Shown here one piece after another: positions 1 to 14,309 of a stretch of DNA of 64,000 nucleotides. The stretch comes from Pyrenopolyporus hunteri (lineage: Eukaryota > Ascomycota > Sordariomycetes > Xylariales > Hypoxylaceae). The DNA lies in the NCBI GenBank assembly GCA_902806595.1, contig CADCXC010000011.1:496001-560000 (forward strand). Reading direction: 5' to 3'. The position numbers were made by a program, and so were the translations under genes. Under the pieces are notes generated by a model. The model worked only from the letters and a program-made list of their open reading frames with translations. It searched no databases and was not told the DNA's origin. The stretch's first letter is position 1, and the number at the start of each line of letters is the position of its first letter.

Positions 1-401
1 CTATTTAGCATGACCGCGAGAAGCGCCCCAGTACGTACATATATATCCCATATATATCGCTTGTATCATCTGGTGATGGAGGTTTTCAATGGGTTGCTTT
101 TCGATACCAGCACTGAGACAAGGAATATCCCGTACGGCGGGGTTATGGGAAGAGTGGAGAATCTGGGGAAAAGGGGCTCACCACGGAATGAATACCAAGT
201 ATAGGGATCATGCTCCATCAAAGAAAGTAGAAAGGCAAGTGTTATTGACCAATCACCATCTAGCCGTTACCAGAGCCTTCCTACGGAACAGAATACTCCG
301 TAGCACGCTCAATATCATCTCCTAACTTTCATCCTATATTCGATTCGTCTCAGGGGCCGACTGTTCCGCCGGATATGGCCACCCCTGCCTCTCGCGTAAT
401 G
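1..401. other. unmutated left flank, no gene recognised
   Basis: This flank has ordinary base composition. Two overlapping short reading frames (about 64 and 78 codons) show no recognisable motif. The last five bases, TAATG, are the left copy of the target-site duplication of the outer LTR retrotransposon. Before insertion this flank was continuous with the sequence starting near 18421. Confidence 0.6.
397..401. repeat. left target-site duplication of outer element
   Basis: TAATG directly precedes the 5' LTR and is repeated exactly at 18416-18420 after the 3' LTR. Five base pairs is the usual integrase stagger for LTR elements. Confidence 0.85.
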
Positions 402-556
402 TGTTGAATTTAATGGTTAAGGGACTGCCTTTAAGTACAATATATGACAATTTTAATAATAGTATATATATAATTAAAACTTTCTTTTATCGTATTTAAT
501 AATTTAAATTATTTAATTAATATATAATTAATGTTTATTTATCGTGTTTTTTAATA
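402..556 (+). repeat. 5' LTR of outer element
   Basis: This 155-bp copy starts with TGTTGAATTT. It aligns without gaps to 18261-18415, and the differences are almost all C/T or G/A. Its first roughly 75 bases look unmutated; the rest is RIP-altered, including the terminal CA turned into TA. The 3' copy shows the reverse pattern. Confidence 0.88.
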
Positions 557-1802
557 AGTTATAAATTTAAATTTAACGCGATTAATTAAATATTTTATTT
601 ACGATATTTTTATAAATTAATTTTAAATATAAAATAAAAAATTTCGAATAAAAAATCGAATCGAAAAATTATTAATTTTTAAAAATTAATTAAACGAAAT
701 TATTAAATTATTTAATTTAAATTATAATATAACGTTAAATTTAAAAAATATTATTATATTATAATAATTTTATATTTTTAAAAAGTTTTAACTTAATTTT
801 TTCGAAAAAATAAATAATAATAAAAAATTTTATTAAATTATTTATAAAAAATATTTTTTTTTTTATAAAAAATTAGTTTCGAATTTTAATAAAAAATTAT
901 TATTTATATTTAATTAATACGGTTTAAAAATTTTAAAATTAAAAAAAAAATTTTTAAAACGAAAATATTAACGACGACGATATTTTTAATATATTTAAAT
1001 TTATTAAAAATAACGACGATTTAAAATTCGATATATTATTTATAATTTTATTATTTTTTAATAATCGAATTTTTTTTAATATTAAAATTATAACTTCGAA
1101 TAATATAAATAATTTAACGTTAATTATAAACGATAAAATATAAATAAAAAATTTAATATAATTAAATCGTTAAAAATAATTTCGATTAAAATTATTTTAA
1201 TATTTATATAATATCGTTTATAAATTAATTATTTTCGTAAATATAATTAATTAACGAATATTATTAAAAAATAATTATTTTAAAATTAATAATAACGAAA
1301 AAAATATTATTATTAAAAAAATTTATATTTTTAAAATTTAAATAAACGAAGTTAAATTTAATATATTATCGTAATTTATTAAAAAAAACGATTATTATAA
1401 ATAACGTAAAATAATAAATATAATTATCGAAATATATAATAAATATAAATATATAAATAATTAATTATTAAATATAATAAAAAAATATTCGAATATTTAT
1501 AATCGTAATAAAATACCGTTTAATAAAAAATTATTATATTATTAAAAAATACATTATTAAATATTTTAAAATAAATAACGAAATTCGAAAATATAATAAT
1601 TAAAATATTTAATTAAACGAAAAAAAAATTCGACGAAAAAAAATATTATTATTATTTTAATTTATAAAACGTTAAAAAATCGTTAAATTCGATAATTTTA
1701 ATAATATATAAATATTTAATAAAAAAATTTTAAATATATAAAAAAAATACGTTAAAATAAAAATTAAATATAAGTTTTTTATTAATTATTTTACGATTTT
1801 AA

Positions 1803-2011
1803 TAATTAATTAACTTATATATATATTATTTCGTAATACGTACTTTAAAAGGAGGAAGGATTTATGTATTTTTATTTATATAAATAAAAATTTTTTTACG
1901 GTTTTTTTATTAAATAATTTTTTTTAAATAATTTATATAATATTAATTTTATTATATCGTATTTATTTTATTATTATTTTTTTATTTTATTTACGTATAT
2001 ATTTATTAATA
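1803..2011 (+). repeat. 5' LTR of middle element
   Basis: About 209 bp matching 14098-14309, sharing for example the block around ATTATTTCGTAAT and the end ATTTATTAATA. The two copies differ by a few bases in length, so the exact ends carry a few bases of uncertainty. Confidence 0.78.
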
Positions 2012-3415
2012 TTAATTAATATTATTAAAATTAATAATATAAATTAATAAAATTAAAAAATTATTATTACGATAATATAAAAGATTTTTATCGTAATAAT
2101 ATACGTAATATTAATATTTTTTTTTTTACGATTTTATTTTATTTACGACGAAATATCGTTTTTATTATTTTTAATTTTTTTAAATTTTTTTTATTTATTA
2201 TATCGTAAAAAGTTAAAAATTCGATTTAAACGTAAATTCGAAAAAAAAATTTAACTTTTTCGAATAAAAAAATATAAATAAATTTAAAATTTTAATTAAG
2301 TATATTTTCGATTTTATAATTGTTTTTACTTTTTTTAATAAATATTTTAATTATATAACGATAAAATAAAAAAAAATAAATTCGTAAATCGTTATTTTTT
2401 AATAAAAAATAATATAAATATTATTTATATTAATAAATTTAAATTTAATAAATAAAAATAAATTATACGTTTATATAATTAAAAAAATTTTAAAAAATTT
2501 TTAAATTTTATTACGTTAATTACGATCGATTTTAAAAATTACATTAATATAAAAAAATATTTATATAAATAAAAATAATATTAACGTTATTAAATTTTTA
2601 TTAAACTTTTTATTATTATATAAATTATTAAAATAAAATAATAACGAATTAATAAAAATAAAATAAAAATAATTTAATATATTAATATAAAAAATACTTA
2701 TACATTAAATTGAAAAAAATATAATTTATTTAAAAATATTTATATTAATATATATATATATTATAATATAATAATAATTAAAATTTTTCACTTTTTAAAC
2801 GTTTAATTAATTAATCGAATACGAAAATTTAAATTTAATAACATTTATTACTTCGATAAAATTATTATTTATATCGTTTCGATAATATTATAAATTATTT
2901 TTTTAATAAATATTTTTATTTTTTACGATTTTTAATAATTTATCGTTTATATTTTATACTTTTTCGTTTTTTTTATTATAACTTTTAATAATATAATTTT
3001 TTTAATAATTAATATTTAAATTTTTATTATTAATTTTATTTAATTTTTAAAATAATTAAAGTAATTTATATAATTAATTAAAATTTTAAATATTTAATAT
3101 ATTTATTTTTTTCGTTTTTATTTTATAAAAAATAATTATATTTTTTTAAAATATTACGGTTAATTAATATTTTATTATATCGATATACGTCGAATTAAAA
3201 TATAATTAACGATATATTTTTAATTTTTAACGAAAAAAATAATTTTAATTTTTATTACCGAAAAATATTTATAAATTTTTTGAATCGTTATTAAATAATT
3301 CGTATATAATATTAACGGTTTTATTAAACGTCGTATTAAAAGAAAAAAATTATTATATCGAAAATTACGATTTTTTTTTAAATAATTTTATAATTTTTAT
3401 TAATTAAATCGATTT

Positions 3416-3685
3416 TATAATTATATAACTTTATATTAAAAAATCTACTATAACGATAATAACGGTAAATATATTTTTATTAAATGCCTCGTCGTTTTAA
3501 ATAACAAAAATTTAAAATATACATTTTAAAAAAATATATAAATATCGATTAATATAAAATTAATTAATTATATTTTTATATAAATAAATATAATAAATAT
3601 AACCTTTTTTCGTAACTTTTATATTAAATAATTATATAATATTTTCCCTTCGATTTATTAATTAATAACTTTTTATTATTTAATA
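3416..3685 (+). repeat. 5' LTR of inner element
   Basis: 270 bp, gap-free match to 9546-9815; shared landmarks include CCTCGTCG and ATTTTCCCTTCGATTTATTA. Differences are transitions of the RIP type. Confidence 0.88.
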
Positions 3686-6600
3686 TTAATTAATGTTTAA
3701 TTAATAAATTAAATATAAATAATAAAATTTTTATTAAAAGGAAATTTATAAATTTAAAAAAATTTAAAATGCGAAAGGATTATTTATTTTATTATAATTT
3801 AATTCGAAAAAATATTAAAATTCGATCGAACGAATAAATTTTAATAAAAAAAAACGACTAATTATTAAACTACCTTTAAAAACTTAAAGCATTTTACGTT
3901 AATAATTTTTAAAAACATAAAATTAACCGTATTATTTTAAAAATCTTAAAGTATAATATATCGTACGTAATATATTAAATAATATTCGTATATAATATAT
4001 AAAAAAACGTTAATAAATTCGTGTTTATTATATACAAAAAACCTTATTATTATATTTAATTAATTATTCGAAACGTTTTACGTTAATAATAATTAATCGA
4101 ATACGAAAACGATTATTTTAATTTTTATAAATTTTTATTTTCGATTAATTAAATTCGAAGCGTATATATATTAACAATTTAATTATTTATAAAAAAACTT
4201 TTAAATCGATTTACCCACTATTTTTTTTTATTTTATTTTATCTTTTTTATATCGATTATCGTTATTAAATAATTATAATTAAAATTTTTTTTCCTATATA
4301 AATAAAAAAAAATTTTTTTACTTTCGACGAAATATTATAACATTAAACTTATTAATTAACTAAAATTTACTTATATAATGTCGAAAATAAATAAAATTTA
4401 AAAAGATTTCATTAATTCGAACTATATAAATCTAAATTTTAAAAAATTTAATTTTAATAAAATAAAATTAAAAACTTTAAACACTTACTTTATAAAATAT
4501 TTTTAGATGTATAATAATAACTTTTTTAACGTTCGATTATAACGACGATTTAAAGAAAATTTCGATAATTAAAACGAAAAATAATTTTAATATATAATTA
4601 AATAATTACGTATTAAAGAAATCGATTATTTACGAAAATATAATATATACATTAAAAACGTTTATATTTATATTAAAAAATTAATAAAAATAATTAAAAT
4701 TATTAAATTCCCACCATTTTTAAAAAATACCGTTAAAAAAATAATTAAAAAATAACTTAACGAATTTATTAATAAAAGTAATTTTATTTTTTTACGAAAA
4801 TTTTAATAAAAATATACCCTATTAATCGATTAAAAACTTTTAAATTAATCGTAATTAAAGTAATTAATAACCCCTAAAATTATCGTAACAACATTTATAA
4901 TATTTAACGATATAAAAAATATTATAATATAATTATCGAAATAATTTTAAAATTTTATAATATAATAATTAATTTAATAATAATTCGATTAATAATAACC
5001 TATTATCCCTATTATTTTTTAATAATAAATCGATTAATAATATTATATTATTTTTTAATAATAATCGATATAATAATTAATATTATAATAATTATAATAT
5101 TAACTTAATTAATAACGTTATATTATTTTATAATAATAACGAAACTTAAAACTATTATACCGTTTATAACTAATTTAATAAATATATTAATATTCGATAA
5201 ATCTTAATTCGTTATATACTTTTATCGACTTCGTTAAAATATATAATAATAACGATTATAAATTTAAAAATAATAAATACGATATTATAAACGAAAAAAT
5301 TAAAATCTTTAAAAACTTATACTATAAAATTAAAATTAAAAAACATATATACGTTAATACGTATTTAACGATATTAAAAAAACGAATATAATAATATTAT
5401 TACAATTAATTAACCGATATAAATTATATTTTTTAAAATATAATTAAACGTATAAAAACATATTTTTATTTATTAAAAAATTAATAAATATATATAATTA
5501 AATGGCGTTAAACGATAATATTTTTAATTATAAAAAAAAATCTTAATAAAAATTTATTTATTTAAATAAAATTATTAATCGAAAAAATTTAACGTATTTA
5601 AAAAAAATTAATCATTAATTATATAATCGATTATAATTTTAAAAAAAATATCGTAATTACCGTATAAAAACATCTTATTTTTTACGTTATAATTTTTCGA
5701 TAATTAAATATATTCGATAATATTTATTTAAATTTTCGAATTATTATCGATATAATATATCGTATTAAATTATATAATATAAATTATAACTAAAAAATAT
5801 CGAATTAATATTAAATTAATCGAATTTATTATAATAATAAAAATTAATTTCGATTATACGGTAAAACTTTATAACGTATTAAAAGATTATAATATTAAAA
5901 AAAATATTTTATATACGATAAAACGAAATATTAATTTATAAAACACCTTATTTTAAAACGACGAAATAAACGTATAAATTAATAACGTTACGTATAAAAG
6001 TAAAATTTCGATTTTAAAAATATTAACGAAAATTATAATTAATTTTTATTCGATTACGAAAAAATCGATATACGAAAAAATAACGATAACGATAATAAAT
6101 AAAATTACGATGTTTAATATATTTAAAAAAATAATAAAAACGACGAAAAATTATTAATCGTTACCTTAAATTATTATTTTATTATTTACGGCGAAATTAA
6201 CGGTTAAAACGTAATAAATATATTCGTAAATTAAACGGCGTTTTATACGATAATTATAATCGACGTTTTTAATTTTACGACTTACGATATTTTATACGAT
6301 ATTATATTTTATTTTAATAATCGATACGTTAATGTATTTTAAAATATTATATCGAATATAAAAATAGTCGAAATTTCATTTAATAATAAACCTTAATTTA
6401 AAGTTTTATAATAATTATATCTATATATATTTTTAAATATCGAAATAATAAAACGTTATATTATTTAATTTAACGATAACGTAAAATAACGAAATTTAAA
6501 TATCGTTTATATATTTACACCGTTTAAATTTATTACGTTTTAAATTATATTATTAAATATATCGTTTTTATTATATTTTAAAAATATAAACCGTTTTAAT

Positions 6601-9545
6601 ATATATTTTAATAATATAAAAAATATATTTATATATAAAAATAAAAAGTATTTTATTATTTATAAATAAAAATATTTATAATTTTTATTTAATAATCGTA
6701 ATTTTATAGTTATTTATTATTATTTTACGAAAATCGAATTTCGTTAAATTTATCGACGATTTAATTACCTTATAATAAATAAATTATATCGTTTATTTAT
6801 TAAAATAAAATATGATAATTTCGATAAAATTTTAATCGATAAAATTAATAAATATTATCATTAATGTTAAATATATAATAATCGATTAAAACGATTTAAA
6901 TTTATTATTAAAAATAACGTCGATTTTAATTATAATATATTTATTAACGTAATATATATTAATACGAAATTAATACTTTATATTATTAATTAAATTACGA
7001 TATATTAAATTACGAAATTTTTAAAAAATATAATAATAAAATATATCTAAAATACATTATAAATAATGTAAATTAATATTTATTTAAATTTATTCGACGG
7101 TATTATTTACGATGTCGAAAAAAATTTTATTATTAATAAATTTACGATTAATATTAAAGTTTTAAATATTATAATTAAAAAAGTATTCGTTAAATTTTAT
7201 AATTTAATAAATAAATTAAAACGATATTATAAATCGTTACGATAAATTTTTAAAGTTATATCTAAAAACTTATTTAACGTAAAACTCGAATATATATTAT
7301 AAATAATTATAAAAATTATTAATAATATCGTAAAATTTAACGGATTAATATTTACGTTATTAATATTTAATGCGTATTTACGATTAATCGATAATTTATT
7401 TATAACATTATTTTTAAAAATTAAAAAAACGACGATTAAAAAAATTATAATTAAAATAAATAAAGTTAAAATAAAACGATAAATAATCGATACTTTTAAT
7501 ATAAAAAATAATTCGAATATCCTCGATATATTAAATCTATTATTATAATTAAAAATATGTATTTATTGCGAAAAAAACGATTAAAAAGGTTTATATACAT
7601 TAATTATTAAAAACGACGAAATATATATCGTTAAAATAAATAATAAATTCGTTAATTTTCGTATAATAATTATTAAATCGTATAATCGTAATATAATAAT
7701 TAATATATTAAAGTTCATTTCGATCGTAAAATTCGATTTTAATTTCGATTAATAAAAAAATAACGATAATAAAATATACGTATTATCGAAAGATTTATTT
7801 AAAACCTAAAAATAAAAACGTAAAAAACCACTCGATAATAAAAATAAATTAAAAGTTACCGTTGCTTATATAATTACGAAAAAACGCGAAAATTAATTTT
7901 TAATCGTTTAATTACGTAAAAAAAAAGATTATAATTTTTAAAAAATTTTTTAAAAAATTAAATGTAAAGGAAATTAAAGGATTTATCGATAAAAACGTAT
8001 TTTCGTTTAAAAAATACGATCCCGTTAAATTTTACGATATTTAATTATTTAATTTTTATATTATTCGAAAAATTAAAGGAAAAAATATCTTATATTTTTT
8101 CGAAAAATTTAAACTTATTATTTAAAATTATAATAATAAAAGTAAAAAAAGTAATACTAATATAATCACCGATTATATAACGATTAAATTAACGAATAAT
8201 TATAATATTAATACTTACTTTTATAAAAAAAAAAATAAAAATTTAATTACGCGATATTATATAAGTTTATATATAATTAAAATTAAAATTAAATCGTATC
8301 GTTTTAACTCGATTATTTTTTATTTTTATACCTAAATACCCTTTTAATATAATTATAATAATTATAAAACTTTTATATAATATAATAAAAGTTAATATAT
8401 ATTAATAAATTATATATTTTAAATATTATAAAAAAAAACTTTAAATAATTATATTTATATATAATCTATATTTATTAATATTAAAATCGATCGATTATTT
8501 CGAATTAATAAATATATAAATTAATAATATTTTCGAATTATTCGATAAAATATTCGATTAAATAAAAAATTAAAAACGAAAAAAAATAAAATTTTTAATT
8601 AAATTAAAAAAATATTTAATTATAAATTACCCGATTATTTTTAACGGATATATTATTATTATAAAAATTAACGAAATAATTTATTTACGTTAAAAAAATT
8701 AAAAAAAAAATTATTTTTATTAAAATCGATGTTAACGATATAACGCATTAATACGTATAATAACGTATACGTAAAACGTATATCGTATCGATTTATTAAC
8801 TTAAAACTACGTATAATATATTCGAAGTAATTTAATATCGTAAACTCGAAATTATCGAAATTATAAAATTTAATAAACGATTTAATTAATAAAAAATAAA
8901 TATCGATCGAAAATTACAATTTATATCTTTAAATTTAAAAATTATTAAATTATTCGTTTTCGTCGATAAATTATTTATAAATAATAAAAATTTAAATTCC
9001 CAAATTAAATATATTATATTTATCGTAAATAAAACATTTTCGAAATTATTTTTTAATATTAAAAGTAATATTATTTATTAAAATTCGATTAAATTAAAAC
9101 GCGTTATACGAAATGTTTTAATAAATAAAATTTACGCTATAATATATAATATAAATATAATAATAATTTTTAAAACGATAATTTCGTTAATTAATAAAAA
9201 ATTAAATTATTTAAATTTCCCTATTATTATTTATATTAATTTTTATTTATTTTATAAATATTTAATTAAACTAAATATTATAAAAAAAAAAATTTATAAT
9301 TAATATTATATTATTTCAATAATTATACGAAAAACGAAAAATAACGAAAATTAAATAAATTTATAAAAAAAATAACCCTACCGATACTATAATAAAAGAT
9401 AATACTAATAAAACGTTAAAAATATTTATTAATATAAATAATATTATAATAAAATTATAAAAATAAATAAAAAAATGAAAAAAAGGAAATTTATTATTAT
9501 TAATAATTAAAAAAAAAAGGAATTATAAAAAGAAAAAATTATTAA

Positions 9546-9815
9546 TATAATTATATAACTTTATACTAAAAAATCCACCGTAACGACAATAATAATAAAT
9601 ATACCCTTATTAAATACCTCGTCGCCTTAAATAACAAAAACCTAAAATACACACTTTAAAAAAATATATAAATACCGATTAATATAAAATTAATTAATTA
9701 CACTTTTATATAAATAAATATAATAAATATAACTTTTTTTCGTAACTTTTATATCAAACGATCGCATAATATTTTCCCTTCGATTTATTAATTAATAACC
9801 TTTTATCATTTAATA
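9546..9815 (+). repeat. 3' LTR of inner element
   Basis: 270-bp partner of 3416-3685. It keeps several C residues (for example CCACCG, ATCAAACGATCGC) that are T in the left copy, so the left copy took more hits on that strand. Confidence 0.88.
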
Positions 9816-12800
9816 AATTTTTATATTTATATTTATCGAAAATTAATAAAATAATATTTATTATAACGTTTTTTTTATTTAAATTTTTAACGAAATATAT
9901 TTTTTTATTATCGTCGATTATATTAAAAAAATTTAAAATAATAAAAATAATTATATCGAAAAATTTTATAATATTTTAAAAAATAAATTTCGTTTTTTTT
10001 AAACGTATATTATACGGTTAAAATTTATTAAATTTAATTTTATATCGTATTTTTTATTATTTTTATTAAATAAACGATTATTTATTTTTTATATAATATA
10101 TTTTATTATTAATATTTTACGGATATATATTTAATTATAAAACGATATTTTAATACGAAATAAAATAAAATTTAATATTATTATAATTAAACTTCGATTA
10201 TTTTTTTTAATATTAAAATCGAAAAAAAAAACGAAGGAAAATTCGATTTTAAAATATTATAAATTATATTAAATAAATTAATATTATATTAACGAATTTT
10301 TATAAAAAATTTTAAAAGTAAATAATAATTTATTATAATTATATAATGTATTTATTATAATATATTATAATTATAATATGTTTTTTTTATTTTATTAAAT
10401 TAATTTAAAAAGTTAATTAATAAATTTTACACGTTAATTAATATTTACGAAAATATTAAAAAAATATATTAATTTATAATTAACGACGATAATAACGAAA
10501 ATTTCGATTAATTTTATATTAAATAAAAATATTATCGTAATAATAAAAACGGTCGATATTAATTAAAAAAAATTATTTAAATTTAAAAACGTCGTTATTA
10601 AATATGTAAAAAAAAAATATTAATTTATTAAATATTTCGAAAATAAATAAAAAGAAATTAAAAAACGTTAACGAATTTAAAAAGTTAAAAATAAAGGTAA
10701 ATATATTACGTTTTTAATAAATTATAAAAGTATTAAATAAAAAACTTCGAAATTAAAAAACGACGATTAAAACGTTATAATTTTCGAAATAAAAAAAGTC
10801 GATTTTTAATATTAATTAATTACGATATATTTAATAAATTAAATATATTAATATCGAATTATTTTTTATTATTTTTTTATCGATAAATTAAAAGATAATA
10901 TTATATTTATTTTAAATTAATATATTAAAAATATTTTTTAAAATATTATTTTCGATATCGACGTAATTAAAATATTTATTATAAAAAAAAATTAATGTTA
11001 AATTTTTATAAAAAGTTTTTTTAATCGAAATTTTAAAATAAATAATAATCGAATCGATAAAATTAATATTAAATTTAAAAACGAATTTTTAATTAAATTA
11101 TTAAAAACGATTACGATTAACGTTTTATTTAAATTAATCGATTTTTATATTATAAATTTAAATATTTCGTTTTTTATATATTTAAAAAATATAAATTAAT
11201 TAAACGTTTATTTAAATAACGTTATAAATTAATTAATCGAAAAAAATAATATTATTATTATTATTATTTATAAATAAAAATATTTATAATTTTATTTTAA
11301 TAATATAATTTTTTTTACGAAATTCGAATTATATTATATTTATATTCGATTTAATTATTTTTTTATAATTAAATTATATTTTTTTTAAATAAAATAAATT
11401 ATAACGTCGATATTAAAAATATTAAAAAAATTAATAAATTTTATTATTATTATTAAATTAAAAGTAAAATTTTTTAAAAATTTAAATTTAATTTAAAAAA
11501 TTTTAATATAAATTTTAATTATAAAATTATTATTAATATTATATATTTAAATAAACGTTTCGTTTTATATATAATTAACGTCGTTATAAAATTTTAAATT
11601 ATTCGTTTTATAAAAATTATTTTTATTAAAAAAATTTAAAATATATTAAAATAATATTAAATTAATATTTATTTTAAATTTTTAAATATTATTATATATA
11701 ATGTCGATACGAATTTTAATAATGTTAAATTTCGAAATAAAATTCGTATTATTAAAATTATTTATTATTAAATGTTAATTAAAATATATTAATTAATTAA
11801 TAAAATCGAAAAATATTACGATTTCGTTTATAAAACGTATAAAATTATTACCGATAAATTTTAAAATTTAAATTTATATATAATTCGATTATAAATAATT
11901 ATTAAAATAATTAACGATATAATTAATTTTAATAATTTAATATTTATATTTTTTATATTCGACGTTTATTTTAAAATTAATATAAATTTATTTTTTATTT
12001 TTATATAAATTTAAAAAGTATAAACCGTTTAAAAAATAATAATAAAAATTAAAAAAATTAAAATATAACGTTTCGTAAAAAATACTTTAAATATACGTAA
12101 TAACTTTAATATATAAAAAACTCTTTTCGTATTATTTTTTATCGATAATAAAATATTTATTTATAAAAAAAAAATAAAAAAGTTTTTATAAAATTATTAC
12201 AATATTAAATAAAAATATTACTATCGTTTTTAACGTTTCGAATAAAATATTTACGTTTAAAAATTTTTATATTAAATCGTATATTTAATTAAAAAAAAAC
12301 CTCGTATCGTTTAAAAAACTTAAAATCGAATTATTCGCGTTAATTTTTAATTTTAATAACTATTAAATTATTTCGAAAAAAAATTTTATATATATTAACG
12401 ATTTTTTTTATATTATTAAAATATACATTATTAATAAAAAATAAAAAATTTTTATTTTTATTATTAAATTATAAACGAATAAAAAAATTATTATATAAAG
12501 GAAATTTTACGAAATATTAAATATAAAAAAATTTAACGTTTTATTCGAAAAAAATATTTTACGTTTAAAAATTTACGATATAATTATACATCGAAACATT
12601 ACGATTTTTAAATTACAAATAATTCGTAAAATTAAAAATAAAAACATTACCACATTATACGAAAAATTTTATTTAATAATTTAAAATTATAATAATTTTA
12701 ATAAAAAATATATTATAATATATATATTTATTATTTAAAAAATTAATTAACGTATTATATTAATTTTAACACTTATATTATATCGTAAAAAAATAAAAAT

Positions 12801-14097
12801 TATAATTTAAAATATTATAATTATTTATATTTAATTTAAAACATCGATATAAAAAATTATTTTTATATATTTATTAATCGAATTTAAAAATAAATACTTT
12901 AAAAGAATATTATTATAAGTATTTAAATTTTTATATAATTTTACGAAGTTAAATATTTATTAATTTAAAATTTATTTACGTTATTATTAATAAAAATTAT
13001 AAATAAAATTATTAATTTTCGATTTTTATTTATTTATAACAAATTCGAATTCGTTTAAATTTATTAATTTTTAAATAAATAATATTTTTAATATCGATAT
13101 TATAAATTTTTTTATTATTAAAAACGAAGTTTTTAATAAAATTAAAATTAAAACGTACTTTTAAAAAATTATAAATTTTAAAATCGAAAATTTTAATAAT
13201 TTATATATTACGATTTATAATAAAAACTTTAACGTAACGATTATTTAAAAAAATTAAATTAAAAAACTTAAATTATTAAACGTTAAAATTTTTAATATAA
13301 TTAAAAAATTTATAAAATAACGAATCCGAAATATATATATTACTTTTATATATTAACTCGAAACAATTTTCGATTATTTTATAACGACTTAATATTTCGA
13401 ATCTAAACTTAAAAAAATTAAAATTTTTAACGTTAAAATTAAATAATAAATAAATAATTAAATATATAAATTATAATATATCGAATTAAATTTTTAAAAC
13501 TTACGTTTTTATATTTTTATTAATAAATTTTTCGTAAATAATAAAAATTTAAATTCGTAAATTAAATATATTATTATATTAAATAGTAAAAGTTTTATCG
13601 ATCAAAATAACAAAATATAAATTATTAATAATATTATTTATTAATTATTTATTAAATGTAAATAAATTATTCGTAACATATTTATTAATAAAATTTATAA
13701 AATAATTTAAAATTTCAACGTTAATTACGTTATTTATTATACGATTAATATTATTTTAAAACGTTTTTTACTTTTTAAAATCTTTTTTATATTATACATC
13801 GATTTTTTATTATTATATTAATATTTAATATAAATAAAAAATATTAACGAAAAAAAATTAATAATTAATTTTATAATTTTAAAATAATTTTATAAAAATC
13901 GAAAAATCGATAATATTTAATAGATATATAAATTATATAACCCCGTAAACGTAATAATAAAAGTGTTTTTTAATAAAATTATACGAAATTTAATAAAAAA
14001 AATTAATTTAATTTAAAATTAAAAAAATAAATAAAACGAAAAATTTAATTAATAATTTATAATTAATTAATTACGAAAAAAAAAATAAAATAAATAA

Positions 14098-14309
14098 TAG
14101 TTAATTAATTTATATACGTATTATTTCGTAATATATACTTTAAAAAAAAAGTATTTATATATTTTCGTTTATATAAATAAAACTTTTTTTACGATTTTTT
14201 TATTAAATAATTTTTCCTTTTTAAATAATTTATATAATATTAATTTTATTATATCGCGTTTATTTTTATTGTTATTTTTTTATTTTATTTACGTACGTAT
14301 TTATTAATA
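14098..14309 (+). repeat. 3' LTR of middle element
   Basis: Partner of 1803-2011, about 212 bp. It retains some CpC and GpT that are lost on the left, so it is slightly less mutated. Confidence 0.78.

Larger units (their letters stand above)
3416..9815 (+). mobile_element. inner LTR retrotransposon (Ty1/copia type), RIP-degraded, nested in the middle element
   Basis: Two 270-bp direct repeats of equal length (3416-3685 and 9546-9815) give a 6400-bp element. The flanks GATTT (3411-3415) and AATTT (9816-9820) are a target duplication with one G-to-A change. The + strand holds a decayed integrase core around 7080-7460, with D-G-x-x-x-D-V-E-x-N-F followed by a stretch corresponding to the fungal copia-like 'E-V-P-V-E-A-H-x-S-I-G-K-V-E-R-Y-H'. 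An RNase H begins near 8945 and reads F-V-D-K-L-F-I-N-N-K-N-L-N-S-Q-I, from the family's DGSFANNKDLSSQIGY. Its order of IN before RNase H at the 3' end fits Ty1/copia. It keeps more non-CpG cytosines than the surrounding elements, which fits a younger insertion. Confidence 0.9.
1803..14309 (+). mobile_element. middle LTR retrotransposon (Ty1/copia type), RIP-degraded, nested in the outer element
   Basis: Direct repeats at about 1803-2011 and 14098-14309 bound the element. Subtracting the inner element leaves about 6.1 kb. On the + strand near 11690-11970 a decayed integrase core can be read, with the segment corresponding to the fungal copia-like 'I-G-K-V-E-R-Y-H' and the following 'V-P-T-L-L-V-F-G-A-Y' region. 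Near 13500-13720 an RNase H trace reads F-V-N-N-K-N-L-N-S-Q-I, from the family motif F-A-N-N-K-D-L-S-S-Q-I. The target duplication cannot be resolved because both flanks are RIP-altered outer-element DNA. All frames are closed. Confidence 0.82.
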
